Source: Lachnospiraceae bacterium (GTDB lineage Bacteria > Bacillota > Clostridia > Lachnospirales > Lachnospiraceae). Taken from it: DNA of 60,944 nucleotides. Below are positions 26,701 through 33,798 of the stretch, one piece after another; position 1 is the stretch's first letter, and each line of letters opens with the position of its first letter. The notes beneath the pieces are model-generated. The model saw only the letters and a program-made list of their open reading frames with translations. It made no database searches and was not told where the DNA came from. The stretch is taken from positions 1 through 60,944 of the forward strand of contig JAILKC010000063.1 of the NCBI GenBank assembly GCA_024694055.1, written 5' to 3'. Made by a program: the position numbers and the translations under genes.

Positions 26701-27664
26701 GGAACTGTGTTTCGGATCCAGATCACATCATGAGAGATACGACGGCAGTGGTTATCCGGATGGACTTAAGGGGGATGCTATCCCTGAGATCGCAAGGATC
26801 ATATGTATTGCGGATTGTTATGATGCCATGACAAGTACGCGTACATATTCAGAACCCAAACCTCAGCAGAAAGTAAGAGATGAGATCGTAAGATGCAGTG
26901 GCTCGCAGTTCGATCCTGTTATTGCGCAGATCATGCTTGCAATGATTGATGAAGATACCGAGTACAGGATGAATGAACGTGGCTCTGACAAGAGCATCTG
27001 GAAGGGTTATGCACAGTTCTGGGAGACGGACCTAGTAAGGAATGAGACTGTGTCATCTGATGAAGGAAAAGAGGATGAAGCAGTTCCGGATTGGCTTAAT
27101 GAAGTACCTGAATTGGATATCGGCAGCGGAATAGCCAATTGTGGTTCCGGCGAAAGTTTCCTGTCTGTTCTTAAAGTGTTCCATCAGACAGCAGAACAAA
27201 AAGCGGCTGAGATCAGGCAGCTTTATGACGAAGGTGATATAGAGAATTACACCATAAAAGTACATGCACTTAAGAGTTCGGCTCGTATTATAGGAGCAGC
27301 TGATCTGTCGGATAAGGCCAAGCAGCTTGAGGCAGCAGGCAAATCAGGCGACTTGGATTATATTCATACCAATACGGCACAACTCTTAGAGGACTATATA
27401 GAACTTGATTCCAGGCTTAAAGCGTTGGATACTGATGACAAGGATCTGGAAGAATTGTCCGAAGCCATGCGAAAAGAAGCATTTCAGACGATAGGGGAGA
27501 TAGCAGACAGTATGGATTTTGGCATGATGGAGCAGGTTCTTAACGATGTAAAGGGATACAGATTATCTGAAGAAGATAGAGGTAATGTTAAGAAGATCGA
27601 AGAGATGCTCATGCAACTTGATTGGGATGGCATAATTGAAGTTGTGAAAGGAGTAACGCAATGA
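23756..27664 (+). CDS. Hybrid histidine kinase with two receivers, HD-GYP and HPt domains
   Basis: A 1302-residue membrane sensor. In order: seven hydrophobic segments (1-235; 7TM histidine-kinase sensor type); a PAS-like region (240-330); HisKA with phospho-acceptor His353 in SHEIRTP; HATPase (N-box NLLTNAVKY near 467, DTGIGI, GTGLGMSIV near 532); receiver 1 (603-715, Asp653 in FIDHMMP); receiver 2 (747-865, Asp794 in LLDINLG); an HD-GYP phosphodiesterase (890-1070, His938-Asp939 in LHDIGKIG, then HHERYDGSGYPDG); and an HPt domain with His1170 in HALKSS. All signature residues are present. It could both run a phosphorelay and degrade c-di-GMP. No ribosome site is visible, so coupling to the EAL gene 4 nt upstream is likely. 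The stimulus is unknown. Confidence 0.88.
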   Translation: MYQLVVVIQYISIIILLVESWIVFVNWKGTSHSFLFLACIATLINNIGYLMELSAATENEYFHAVCFSYVGRAWIVYSIFRFITDFIGIKIPKFAVIIAGAVNVLTSVIVATTRKTGLYYSHISFSIRNKFPVLNHDNGIWHHIWNTWLVMYVLAATLILFLAIRKEKKEVARKRLKMVFMAVLTQGIFLCVQLTGLLPITKFYDVTMLSFPVAAVFMLIAILRYSLLDSGSLAKDYVVDKLSEAILMVDDDKSISYFNQPALSLFPRIKLEEKAIVEALGNAVKDGEPIGINRRIYTVEANLLSNNKMVAGTIYSLTDDTDHYRYLEELEEQKKKADEANRAKSSFLANMSHEIRTPINAVLGMDEMILRESEEKSIRSYARDIKIAGKTLLSLVNDILDFSKIEEGKMEILPTQYELSSVINDLINMIRSKAEKKGLKVELDVDPEVPHILYGDEIRIKQVITNLLTNAVKYTHQGKVTLQFGFNKLSEKQILLSVKVSDTGIGIKEEDMEKLFSPFSRIDEKKNRSVEGTGLGMSIVRQLLDLMDSKLEVKSVYGEGSEFSFEIKQDVIRWDPMGDMTARFTTEEVETDAYQELFHAPDAHILVVDDTEVNLTVFQNLLKKTEADIDVAISGRTALAMAAAKQYDVIFIDHMMPDMDGIETLNRLKENSEYQAVYIALTANAVSGAREMYLEAGFADYMSKPIDGSKLEKMVRKYIPKDKILSVSVSSPKTNNAALLSAGENKILVVDDDEVICAAANQILGADFNVISCNDGKSALSVARKEHPELILLDINLGGVTGFEVLQMLKEDTTVRDIPVMFITADEDREKESLGLKNGALDFIRKPFIPEVLLQRSKRIISLYRFQNDLKGEVRKQSRRAERLTKEMMVALSHTVDAKDHYTKGHSERVATYAAEIGRRMGKSPDEQVKLYEIGLLHDIGKIGIPEEIINKTSRLTDEEFAKIKEHTVIGNNILRDITDMPELCFGSRSHHERYDGSGYPDGLKGDAIPEIARIICIADCYDAMTSTRTYSEPKPQQKVRDEIVRCSGSQFDPVIAQIMLAMIDEDTEYRMNERGSDKSIWKGYAQFWETDLVRNETVSSDEGKEDEAVPDWLNEVPELDIGSGIANCGSGESFLSVLKVFHQTAEQKAAEIRQLYDEGDIENYTIKVHALKSSARIIGAADLSDKAKQLEAAGKSGDLDYIHTNTAQLLEDYIELDSRLKALDTDDKDLEELSEAMRKEAFQTIGEIADSMDFGMMEQVLNDVKGYRLSEEDRGNVKKIEEMLMQLDWDGIIEVVKGVTQ

Positions 27665-28425
27665 GTTATCAGGATATAGACGGAGGGAAGGTACTTGTAG
27701 TAAGTGCCACGGACAGTTTTTTGGCGAAGAGTCTTGTGTCCAAGCTTGAGACCAATGGAATCGCTTCCGCTTTTTCCCACGGTGATATTAAAGATCTGGA
27801 TAAATACAGAAATGAGATCGAACTTATAGTTCTGTTCTTGAGTGAGGACATGGAGGAAATGGTGGATACACTTGTGTATCTTAAGGACTTTGCAAGTGAT
27901 GCCGATCGCAAATTCATTCTTATAGGAGATTCTGCTGAGCATGATATTGCGACCAAGACCATTTCCGCAACGTTGATTTTGGATTGGTTTAAGCGTCCCC
28001 TTGTTATGGATGATCTTTTAAAGTGCATTAACAGATATATGGAGGAGAACACGGGTGAGAACAGGAAAAAGACTGTGCTCATAGTTGATGATGACATTAC
28101 ATACATGCGCACCGTATATGAATGGCTTAAGGATGATTATCATGTCGGCATGGCTTCGAGCGGAGTGCAGGCCATAAGCTACCTTGCAAGGAACAAAGCG
28201 GATCTGGTGCTTTTGGATTATGAAATGCCGATCGCAAACGGGCCCCAGGTTCTGCAGATGCTTAAGAGTGATTCAGAGACAGGTCATATTCCGGTAATGT
28301 TTTTGACAGGGCACAGTGATAAGGAAAGTGTGCTTTCCGTTGTCGGCCTGAATCCGGCAGATTATCTGCTTAAGACCATAGACAAGGCCAATCTGCTGAA
28401 GAAACTGAAGGATTTCTTCGGCTGA
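27661..28425 (+). CDS. Two-receiver response regulator without output domain
   Basis: A 254-residue protein of two CheY-like domains. Residues 8-125 look like a degenerate receiver: the phospho-acceptor strand reads LIVLFLSED, with no Asp in the usual place. Residues 138-254 form an intact receiver (LIVDDD, Asp186 in LLDYEMP, the Thr of FLTGHSD, and a Lys in LKTIDKA). There is no DNA-binding or enzymatic output. Its ATG overlaps the kinase stop (ATGA), implying matched expression. It most likely accepts phosphate from the HPt domain of the hybrid kinase, like SpoOF or DivK. A role in stimulating the EAL protein or HD-GYP domain is speculation. Confidence 0.85.
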   Translation: MSYQDIDGGKVLVVSATDSFLAKSLVSKLETNGIASAFSHGDIKDLDKYRNEIELIVLFLSEDMEEMVDTLVYLKDFASDADRKFILIGDSAEHDIATKTISATLILDWFKRPLVMDDLLKCINRYMEENTGENRKKTVLIVDDDITYMRTVYEWLKDDYHVGMASSGVQAISYLARNKADLVLLDYEMPIANGPQVLQMLKSDSETGHIPVMFLTGHSDKESVLSVVGLNPADYLLKTIDKANLLKKLKDFFG

Positions 28426-28430
28426 TGTGG

Positions 28431-28459
28431 TTGCATTTTGTTGGTAGAAGTGTTAATCT
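28431..28459 (+). promoter_or_regulatory. Extended -10 promoter before the ABC-F leader
   Basis: TTGCAT (28431-28436), 17 nt, then TAATCT (28454-28459) preceded by TGT. It lies right after the two-receiver gene and would produce a leader of about 290 nt for the ABC-F gene. Confidence 0.55.
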
Positions 28460-28759
28460 ATGAGAAATCAAAGAAAGGCACACATATAGTGTGTGGGTGA
28501 GGAAATGAAGATAAGATAATCAGATTTGGTGAACGCGGACTTAGAATTGTGGCCTGAAAGGGTCTGTTTGTGTATGCCGAATTGGATTATCGTATTCATT
28601 TTGAAGTCGCCTGTTAAGGATGCTTTTCGGCATATCGTGTCTTCATTTGTACGTGTAATCTGCTTTCGGTATGAAGCAGATTTTTTTATTGGAAATTTGA
28701 TTCCATAAAAATGCTTTACAGGTATGCGCACATACAATAACGGAGATGAGGTGATGTAT
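28460..28759 (+). promoter_or_regulatory. Structured leader (candidate attenuator) of the ABC-F gene
   Basis: A 300-nt non-coding leader. It contains the hairpin CACACA/TGTGTG (28479-28484/28490-28495); a long-range pair TATGCCGAA (28573-28581) with TTCGGCATA (28626-28634); CTTCATTT (28641-28648), which can pair with AAATGAAG (28503-28510) or, in part, with ATGAAG (28671-28676); and a terminator (28658-28687). The last pairing would mask the 3' arm of the terminator. Short ORFs exist, such as MRNQRKAHI at 28460-28489 and MKIR at 28505-28519, but their ribosome sites are poor. ABC-F resistance genes are known to be controlled by such drug-responsive leaders. Confidence 0.55.
28658..28687 (+). 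terminator. Rho-independent terminator inside the ABC-F leader
   Basis: ATCTGCTT (28658-28665) pairs with AAGCAGAT (28674-28681) around an 8-nt loop, followed by a run of seven T residues. It lies about 70 nt before the ABC-F start codon, so it either ends the upstream signalling operon or acts as an attenuator. Confidence 0.8.
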
Positions 28760-30298
28760 ATGGCACAGATACAAGTGAATGATCTGACATTTTCTTATGA
28801 CGGAAATGCCGATGATGTTCTTAAGGATGTGACATTCAATATTGATACGGATTGGAAACTGGGACTTATAGGCAGAAATGGAAAGGGCAAGACTACTTTG
28901 CTGAATCTTTTGATGGGACGTTATGAATATCGTGGCAGTATCAAGACAGACACACGATTTGATTATTTCCCATATCAGGTGTCGGAATCTGATCTTACGC
29001 AGAATACCGCGGATCTTTTTGAGAAATGGAAACCGCAGATTGAACTTTGGCAGGTGTTGATTCAGATGAGCGATCTTAAGATGGATCCGGAATGTCTGTA
29101 TCGTCCTTTTGGAACGCTAAGTTTCGGAGAACGCACCAGACTCATGCTTGCAGTGTTGTTCGCAGCAGATAACGAATTTCTCCTGATCGATGAGCCAACC
29201 AATCATCTGGATAGCAGGGCACGTGATATCGTGAAAGATTATCTTGTTTCAAAAAAAGGTTTTATTCTTGTTTCACATGACAGAGATCTTCTTGATGGTG
29301 TATGTGATCACGTTCTTGTACTGAATCGTTCATCAATAGAGGTTCAGACAGGTAACTTTTCATCCTGGTGGGAGAACAAGGAGAAGAAAGATGCTTTTTC
29401 TCAGGCCGAAAATGAGAAGCATCTTAAAGAAATTGGAAAGCTGAGGGTAGCTGTCGACAGAAGCAGCAGATGGGCAGAGAAAAACGAGAATACAAAGATC
29501 GGATTTGATCCGATTAAAGAGCCGGAAAGAAATATTTCTACCAGATCATATATAGGTGCCAAGACTAAGAAGATGCAGGCACGTGTAAAATCTTATGAGA
29601 AGAGGATCGGTCGTGAGATTGAAGAGAAAGAAGGCTTGCTTCAGGATATCGAGAAGGTGTCTGAACTTAAGTTGGAACCACTGAGATTCCACAAGGAGGT
29701 ACTTGTCAATGCATATGATATGTCGCTACGGTATGACGGTGTTTCTGAGGAATTGTTCTCCGGATTACGTTTTCAGGTAAAAAGGGGCGATAGAATAATT
29801 CTTTCGGGTGATAACGGATGTGGAAAATCGAGTGTACTAAAGGCAATACTTAAGAAACTGAATTATGGTGATTATGCCAAAGGATCCGGATTGCTCATAT
29901 CCGGTGATCTTGATGTATCATCCGGCATGAAAATATCGTATGTCAATCAGGATACATCATTTTTATCCGGCTCTCTTCGAAAACTCTGTGAGACCCAAGG
30001 CCTTAATGAAAGCCTGTTTCTTGCGGTACTAAGACAGCTTGATATTGGGAGGGAGCAGTTTGCAAAGAACATGGAGGATTTTTCCGAGGGTCAAAAAAAG
30101 AAAGTCCTGATAGCAGCGAGCCTGGTTACACCTGCGCATCTGTATATATGGGATGAACCGCTCAATTATATCGATGTATTCTCGCGGATGCAGATTGAAA
30201 AACTAATCTTGAAGTATGAGCCTACAATGCTGTTGGTCGAACATGATATCAGATTCCAGGAAAAAGTGGGAACAGATATTGTAAATATTTGCATTTAG
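28760..30298 (+). CDS. Lsa-type ABC-F ribosomal protection protein
   Basis: A 512-residue cytosolic protein with two ABC domains and no membrane span. Domain 1 has GRNGKGKTT, the signature LSFGERTR and LLIDEPTNHLD. A linker of about 80 residues rich in Lys and Glu (215-330) follows, which in ABC-F factors reaches the ribosome. Domain 2 has GDNGCGKSS, FSEGQKKKV and YIWDEPLNYIDVFSR. WKLGLIGRNGKGKTTLL and LYIWDEPLNY closely resemble Lsa/Vga-group proteins, which protect ribosomes from lincosamides, streptogramin A and pleuromutilins. ATG 28760 is chosen (GAGGTG 6 nt upstream; relatives start at this point); 28754 and 28724 are in frame. Actual resistance is inferred from family only. Confidence 0.87.
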   Translation: MAQIQVNDLTFSYDGNADDVLKDVTFNIDTDWKLGLIGRNGKGKTTLLNLLMGRYEYRGSIKTDTRFDYFPYQVSESDLTQNTADLFEKWKPQIELWQVLIQMSDLKMDPECLYRPFGTLSFGERTRLMLAVLFAADNEFLLIDEPTNHLDSRARDIVKDYLVSKKGFILVSHDRDLLDGVCDHVLVLNRSSIEVQTGNFSSWWENKEKKDAFSQAENEKHLKEIGKLRVAVDRSSRWAEKNENTKIGFDPIKEPERNISTRSYIGAKTKKMQARVKSYEKRIGREIEEKEGLLQDIEKVSELKLEPLRFHKEVLVNAYDMSLRYDGVSEELFSGLRFQVKRGDRIILSGDNGCGKSSVLKAILKKLNYGDYAKGSGLLISGDLDVSSGMKISYVNQDTSFLSGSLRKLCETQGLNESLFLAVLRQLDIGREQFAKNMEDFSEGQKKKVLIAASLVTPAHLYIWDEPLNYIDVFSRMQIEKLILKYEPTMLLVEHDIRFQEKVGTDIVNICI

Positions 30299-30304
30299 AG
30301 TGTA

Positions 30305-30313
30305 TGATACAAT
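30305..30313 (+). promoter_or_regulatory. Extended -10 promoter of the LytTR/ABC operon
   Basis: TACAAT (30308-30313) preceded by TGA is an extended -10 element, just after the ABC-F stop codon. No good -35 lies at the right distance. The response-regulator ATG is 55 nt downstream. Confidence 0.5.
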
Positions 30314-30367
30314 CAATATCAGGCCTTTAAGTATTTTTATGTATATAGATAATGAGATGATGAGACA

Positions 30368-31072
30368 ATGACACGAATTGCAGTATGTGATGATGAGGAG
30401 AAGATTCGCAGGGATATAGCCACTAAGGCAGGAAAGGCTATATCCTTTGCCGAGATCAGTCTTTTTGAAAATGGACAGGTACTTGTCGACAGTTTCAAAA
30501 AGGCTTCTTTTGATATTGTTCTTTTGGATATTGATATGCCTGAGATAAACGGACTTGATGTCGCCGGGCTTATACAGAATGCAGTTCCTAAACCTCTGAT
30601 CATTTTTGTCACAAGTCATGATGAACTGGTTTATGACAGCCTTAGATTTCATCCCTTTGGATTTGTAAGGAAGACTCATCTTGAGGAAGAACTGGACCGG
30701 GTGTTTGCAGATGCGGTAGCAGAGATGAATTCCAGAGAGAAGAGTATTTCAGTTCATACTGCCCGGGGCGATGTGAGACTAAGGCTTAAAGATGTACTGT
30801 ACTTTGAAGCAGATGGAAACTACATTAAGGTTTTTGTGAAGGATGAGTCAGATGAAGCCACGTACAGATTCAGAGACACCATGCAGGCTTTGGAAGCGAC
30901 ACTTGTGTCTGATGGTTTTGTGCGTGTTCATAAGGGCTTTTTGGTAAATAGTGAGGCAGTGAAGATATTTAATTCTGATAAATGTATTTTGACAAATGAT
31001 ATGGAAGTCCCCGTAGGACGTTCATTTTGCGATGAAGCCCGCAGAGAATTCATGAGGAGCACGATTAAGTGA
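30368..31072 (+). CDS. LytTR-family response regulator
   Basis: A 234-residue AgrA/VirR-type regulator. Residues 1-118 are a receiver (AVCDDEE, Asp near 55 in LLDIDMP, FVTSHDE, a Lys in RKTH). Residues 130-232 are a LytTR DNA-binding domain (ISVHTARGDVRLRLKDVLYFEADGNYIKV spans its start; FVRVHKGFLVNSEAV is typical). LytTR proteins bind paired 9-bp direct repeats upstream of envelope or peptide-response genes. Its stop overlaps the GTG start of the kinase gene. It probably controls the following ABC transporter; I did not find a clear direct-repeat operator. Confidence 0.92.
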   Translation: MTRIAVCDDEEKIRRDIATKAGKAISFAEISLFENGQVLVDSFKKASFDIVLLDIDMPEINGLDVAGLIQNAVPKPLIIFVTSHDELVYDSLRFHPFGFVRKTHLEEELDRVFADAVAEMNSREKSISVHTARGDVRLRLKDVLYFEADGNYIKVFVKDESDEATYRFRDTMQALEATLVSDGFVRVHKGFLVNSEAVKIFNSDKCILTNDMEVPVGRSFCDEARREFMRSTIK

Positions 31073-31827
31073 TCGGAAGAAATAGGAAAACTGAGGCACA
31101 GTACGAAGAACTCCTTCAGAAATATGACAGACTTTATGCAATGCATTCCGAACTGGAGTTTCAGATGAAGGAAATAAAAGCCAACACGGACAGTATCAGG
31201 GAGCAGGATGAGGAAATCCGAAAGCTTCACGAAAACATACGGGCCATAAAGCATGATATGAAAAATCATCTTATGGTCACACTTTCATACCTGAATGATA
31301 ATGATCATGAGTCGGCGAAGCAGTACATTTCGCAGATATTAAATAAGTTGAATGCAGTTCACAGTTACATAGAAACAGGAAACTCATTGCTCAATCACAT
31401 ACTGAATGAGAAACTGAGTCTTGCCCGTGATAAGGGAATTGATATTAAGGCAGAGGTTGAGAATCTGGAGTTTAGGAATATGGAAAGCGTAGATTTTTCC
31501 GCGCTTTTAACAAATCTTCTTGATAATGCGATTGAGGCAAGTGTTGAGGAGATAGAGATAACTCAAGAAAAAAAGGCTTCCGGCTTTAATCCCGAACTGA
31601 CAGTTTCCATATCAAAACGGCGTGAATATGAAACTATTGTAGTAAAAAACAAAGTGTCAATATCTGTACTGGAAAGTAATCCTGAGCTTAAAACCTCCAA
31701 GGAAGATAAGGAAAATCACGGCAGAGGAGTAGCCCAGATAAGACAGATCACAGAGAGATATAACGGAATGTGCGACTTTTATGAAGAAGACGGATTCTTT
31801 GTTGCATGTGCGTTTATCCCTGTATAG
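31069..31827 (+). CDS. Cytosolic GHKL-type sensor histidine kinase
   Basis: A 252-residue kinase of the LytS/AgrC-like GHKL group. Residues 1-60 are a coiled coil. The phospho-acceptor region reads IRAIKHDMKNHLMV, with His near 65. The ATPase domain includes LLTNLLDNAIEA, and a degenerate glycine-rich loop GRGVAQI lies near residue 223. Unlike AgrC it has no membrane segments, so it must sense a cytosolic signal or use a partner, possibly the ABC permeases downstream. It starts with GTG, overlapping the regulator stop by 4 nt, with GAGGAG upstream. It forms a two-component pair with the LytTR regulator. Confidence 0.88.
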   Translation: MIGRNRKTEAQYEELLQKYDRLYAMHSELEFQMKEIKANTDSIREQDEEIRKLHENIRAIKHDMKNHLMVTLSYLNDNDHESAKQYISQILNKLNAVHSYIETGNSLLNHILNEKLSLARDKGIDIKAEVENLEFRNMESVDFSALLTNLLDNAIEASVEEIEITQEKKASGFNPELTVSISKRREYETIVVKNKVSISVLESNPELKTSKEDKENHGRGVAQIRQITERYNGMCDFYEEDGFFVACAFIPV

Positions 31828-31843
31828 TACCGTTCATCCCACA

Positions 31844-31885
31844 TCCCTTGTAAAGAGAAATTACAAGGGATATTCTTGTTTTTGA
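31844..31885 (+). terminator. Hairpin between the kinase and ABC transporter genes
   Basis: TCCCTTGTAA (31844-31853) pairs perfectly with TTACAAGGGA (31861-31870), followed by TATTCTTGTTTTT. The T-run is interrupted, so this may be a partial terminator that lowers transporter expression relative to the two-component genes. Confidence 0.6.
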
Positions 31886-31892
31886 GATCGAT

Positions 31893-32789
31893 ATGATTAA
31901 TTTTGAAAATGTATCCAAATTCATACTGGAAGATATTTCCTTCAATCTTCCCAAGGGCGAAGTGGTCGGTCTTATCGGTGCAAGCGGTACGGGCAAGACA
32001 ACTCTTGTAAAGCTTGCAGCCGGGATCCTTAAGCCGGAGCATGGGAGAGTGAGCGTGCTTGGAAAGAATCCTGTATTGAATCGTGGGAAATATTCCACAA
32101 GAGTTGGTGTATTCATGACCGGAATACCCGTGCTTTCCGAAAGTGATTCAGCTCTAAACGGAATAGGAATCCTTGCCAAAATGTATGATATTCCGGAATT
32201 GGAATTTCAAAAGCGATATGATGAACTGTCACAGCTTTTTGGGTTCAGGACTTATGAAAGAGAGAGGCTTAAGGAACTGTCAGTTGGTCAGAGGAGAAGG
32301 ATAGAGCTGGCAGCTACATTTATTCCGGAACCGGAACTTCTTCTTTTGGACGAACCGGAGATTGGGTTGGATGAAGAGGCAAAGCAGACTTTGGAAGAAG
32401 TGATTAAGGAAAGGGCAGAACGTGGTATGACCGTTCTGATCACATCTCACGATCTACAGAGTATTTCCAATCTCAGTACGAGAATTATGATTCTGTCCCC
32501 GAACAGTGGGAAGCATAGCGGAATGATATTCTACGGAACTGAAGATGTGCTGCGACACAGATTTCTTCCTGTCAATCGTATGACAATAAAATACGAAGGC
32601 AGTATACCCATGGTGGATGATCTGCCTCTTGTAAAGTACAGCCTTACGCATGATGAATTTATCTGCGAGTATGATGAAAGATATGTTTCGTCGTCGGAGA
32701 TACTGACGGTTATTATGAAACATACCAGGGTTACAGATATCAAAATTAAGAAACCAGACCTCGAACAGATTATTTTAAGAGAAAGATGA
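31893..32789 (+). CDS. ABC transporter ATP-binding protein
   Basis: A 298-residue ATPase. Walker A GASGTGKTT is near residue 30; the signature is LSVGQRRRIELAA, Walker B LLLLDEPEIGLD, and the H-loop LITSHD. The C-terminal 90 residues form a small accessory domain, as in daunorubicin-exporter-type ATPases. It is one of two ATPases in the cluster and shares the extended layout of the next gene, so the transporter may use a heterodimer of ATPases with the two permeases. The ribosome site is weak. The substrate is unknown. Confidence 0.88.
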   Translation: MINFENVSKFILEDISFNLPKGEVVGLIGASGTGKTTLVKLAAGILKPEHGRVSVLGKNPVLNRGKYSTRVGVFMTGIPVLSESDSALNGIGILAKMYDIPELEFQKRYDELSQLFGFRTYERERLKELSVGQRRRIELAATFIPEPELLLLDEPEIGLDEEAKQTLEEVIKERAERGMTVLITSHDLQSISNLSTRIMILSPNSGKHSGMIFYGTEDVLRHRFLPVNRMTIKYEGSIPMVDDLPLVKYSLTHDEFICEYDERYVSSSEILTVIMKHTRVTDIKIKKPDLEQIILRER

Positions 32790-32808
32790 GTCTCAATGTG
32801 GAGGAAAA

Positions 32809-33798
32809 ATGAGTTTCATTGAAGTAAGTAACATCAGTAAAACCTATAAGATCAGTAAGCGGAAAAGCGGAGTTCCCGGGATGCTCGCAAATCTGTTTGT
32901 GCCCAAATACGAGAATAAGGAAGCTGTTAAGAATGTCAGCTTCAGCATAGAAAAGGGTGAGATGGTCGGTTTTGTAGGCCCAAATGGAGCCGGAAAGTCA
33001 ACCACCATCAAGATGCTTTCGGGTATCCTGTATCCTGATACCGGAGAGATAAATGTGTCCGGGCTTATTCCATATAAACAGCGCAAAGAATATGTGAGCA
33101 GGATTGGCGTAGTCTTTGGTCAGAAATCTCAGCTTCAGTGGGACCTGCCCGTAATAGACAGTTTTGAACTGTTAAAGGCCATTTACAGCATACCTGATGA
33201 TGTTTATAAGAAGAATCTTGACAGATATATGGAAATGCTGGATATGGATAAGTTTATCAAACAACCGGTAAGACAGCTTTCTCTTGGACAGAGGATGAGA
33301 GCGGATATTGCGGCGGCACTTTTACATTCTCCGGAGATAGTATTCTTTGACGAACCAACGATCGGTGTGGATGTTGTGGGTAAGGATGCAATCAGAAATT
33401 TTATAAAAGATCTGAATGCTGAGGATGGCGTGACAATGATATTTACTACCCACGATATGCAGGATATAGAGAAAACCTGTAACCGATTGGTGATAATAAG
33501 TGAAGGCTCAAAAATATATGATGGAACCTTGGATGGTGTGAGAAAGCTACACGGTTCTTCAAGGCAGTTGGATGTGTACTTCATGAATGATTCTGAGGTG
33601 GCAGAGATCCCCGATGTGGAGATTGTAGAAGTGGATAAGAGACACAGTCAGTTTATCTTTGACGGTAAGAAGGTACATATAAATGACCTTATGAGCCATC
33701 TGCTTGGAACCTATAATGTAAAAGATATTAATATTTCCGAGCCTGATATAGAGAGTATCATAAGAAAGATTTACAGCAGAGAGAAGGTGGCGGGATGA
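32809..33798 (+). CDS. ABC-2 transporter ATP-binding protein (COG4586-like)
   Basis: A 329-residue ATPase with GPNGAGKST near residue 63, LSLGQRMRADIAAAL, VFFDEPTIGVD and IFTTHD. The long N-terminus (KISKRKSGVPGMLANLFVP) before the first strand, and the sequence GVVFGQKSQLQWDLPV, match my memory of the COG4586 group, whose members pair with COG4587 and COG3694 permeases. Exactly such permeases follow. GGAGG precedes the ATG, and its stop overlaps the permease start (ATGA). The cargo of these systems is not established. Confidence 0.9.
   Translation: MSFIEVSNISKTYKISKRKSGVPGMLANLFVPKYENKEAVKNVSFSIEKGEMVGFVGPNGAGKSTTIKMLSGILYPDTGEINVSGLIPYKQRKEYVSRIGVVFGQKSQLQWDLPVIDSFELLKAIYSIPDDVYKKNLDRYMEMLDMDKFIKQPVRQLSLGQRMRADIAAALLHSPEIVFFDEPTIGVDVVGKDAIRNFIKDLNAEDGVTMIFTTHDMQDIEKTCNRLVIISEGSKIYDGTLDGVRKLHGSSRQLDVYFMNDSEVAEIPDVEIVEVDKRHSQFIFDGKKVHINDLMSHLLGTYNVKDINISEPDIESIIRKIYSREKVAG

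Noticed and set aside
28526-28708. A 60-codon open frame in the ABC-F leader
   Set aside because: It starts with TTG without a ribosome site, runs through the terminator and has no resemblance to known peptides. The leader is better explained as structured RNA.
28460-28723. A c-di-GMP riboswitch in the gap after the c-di-GMP signalling operon
   Set aside because: I looked for the conserved c-di-GMP riboswitch core sequences and did not find them.
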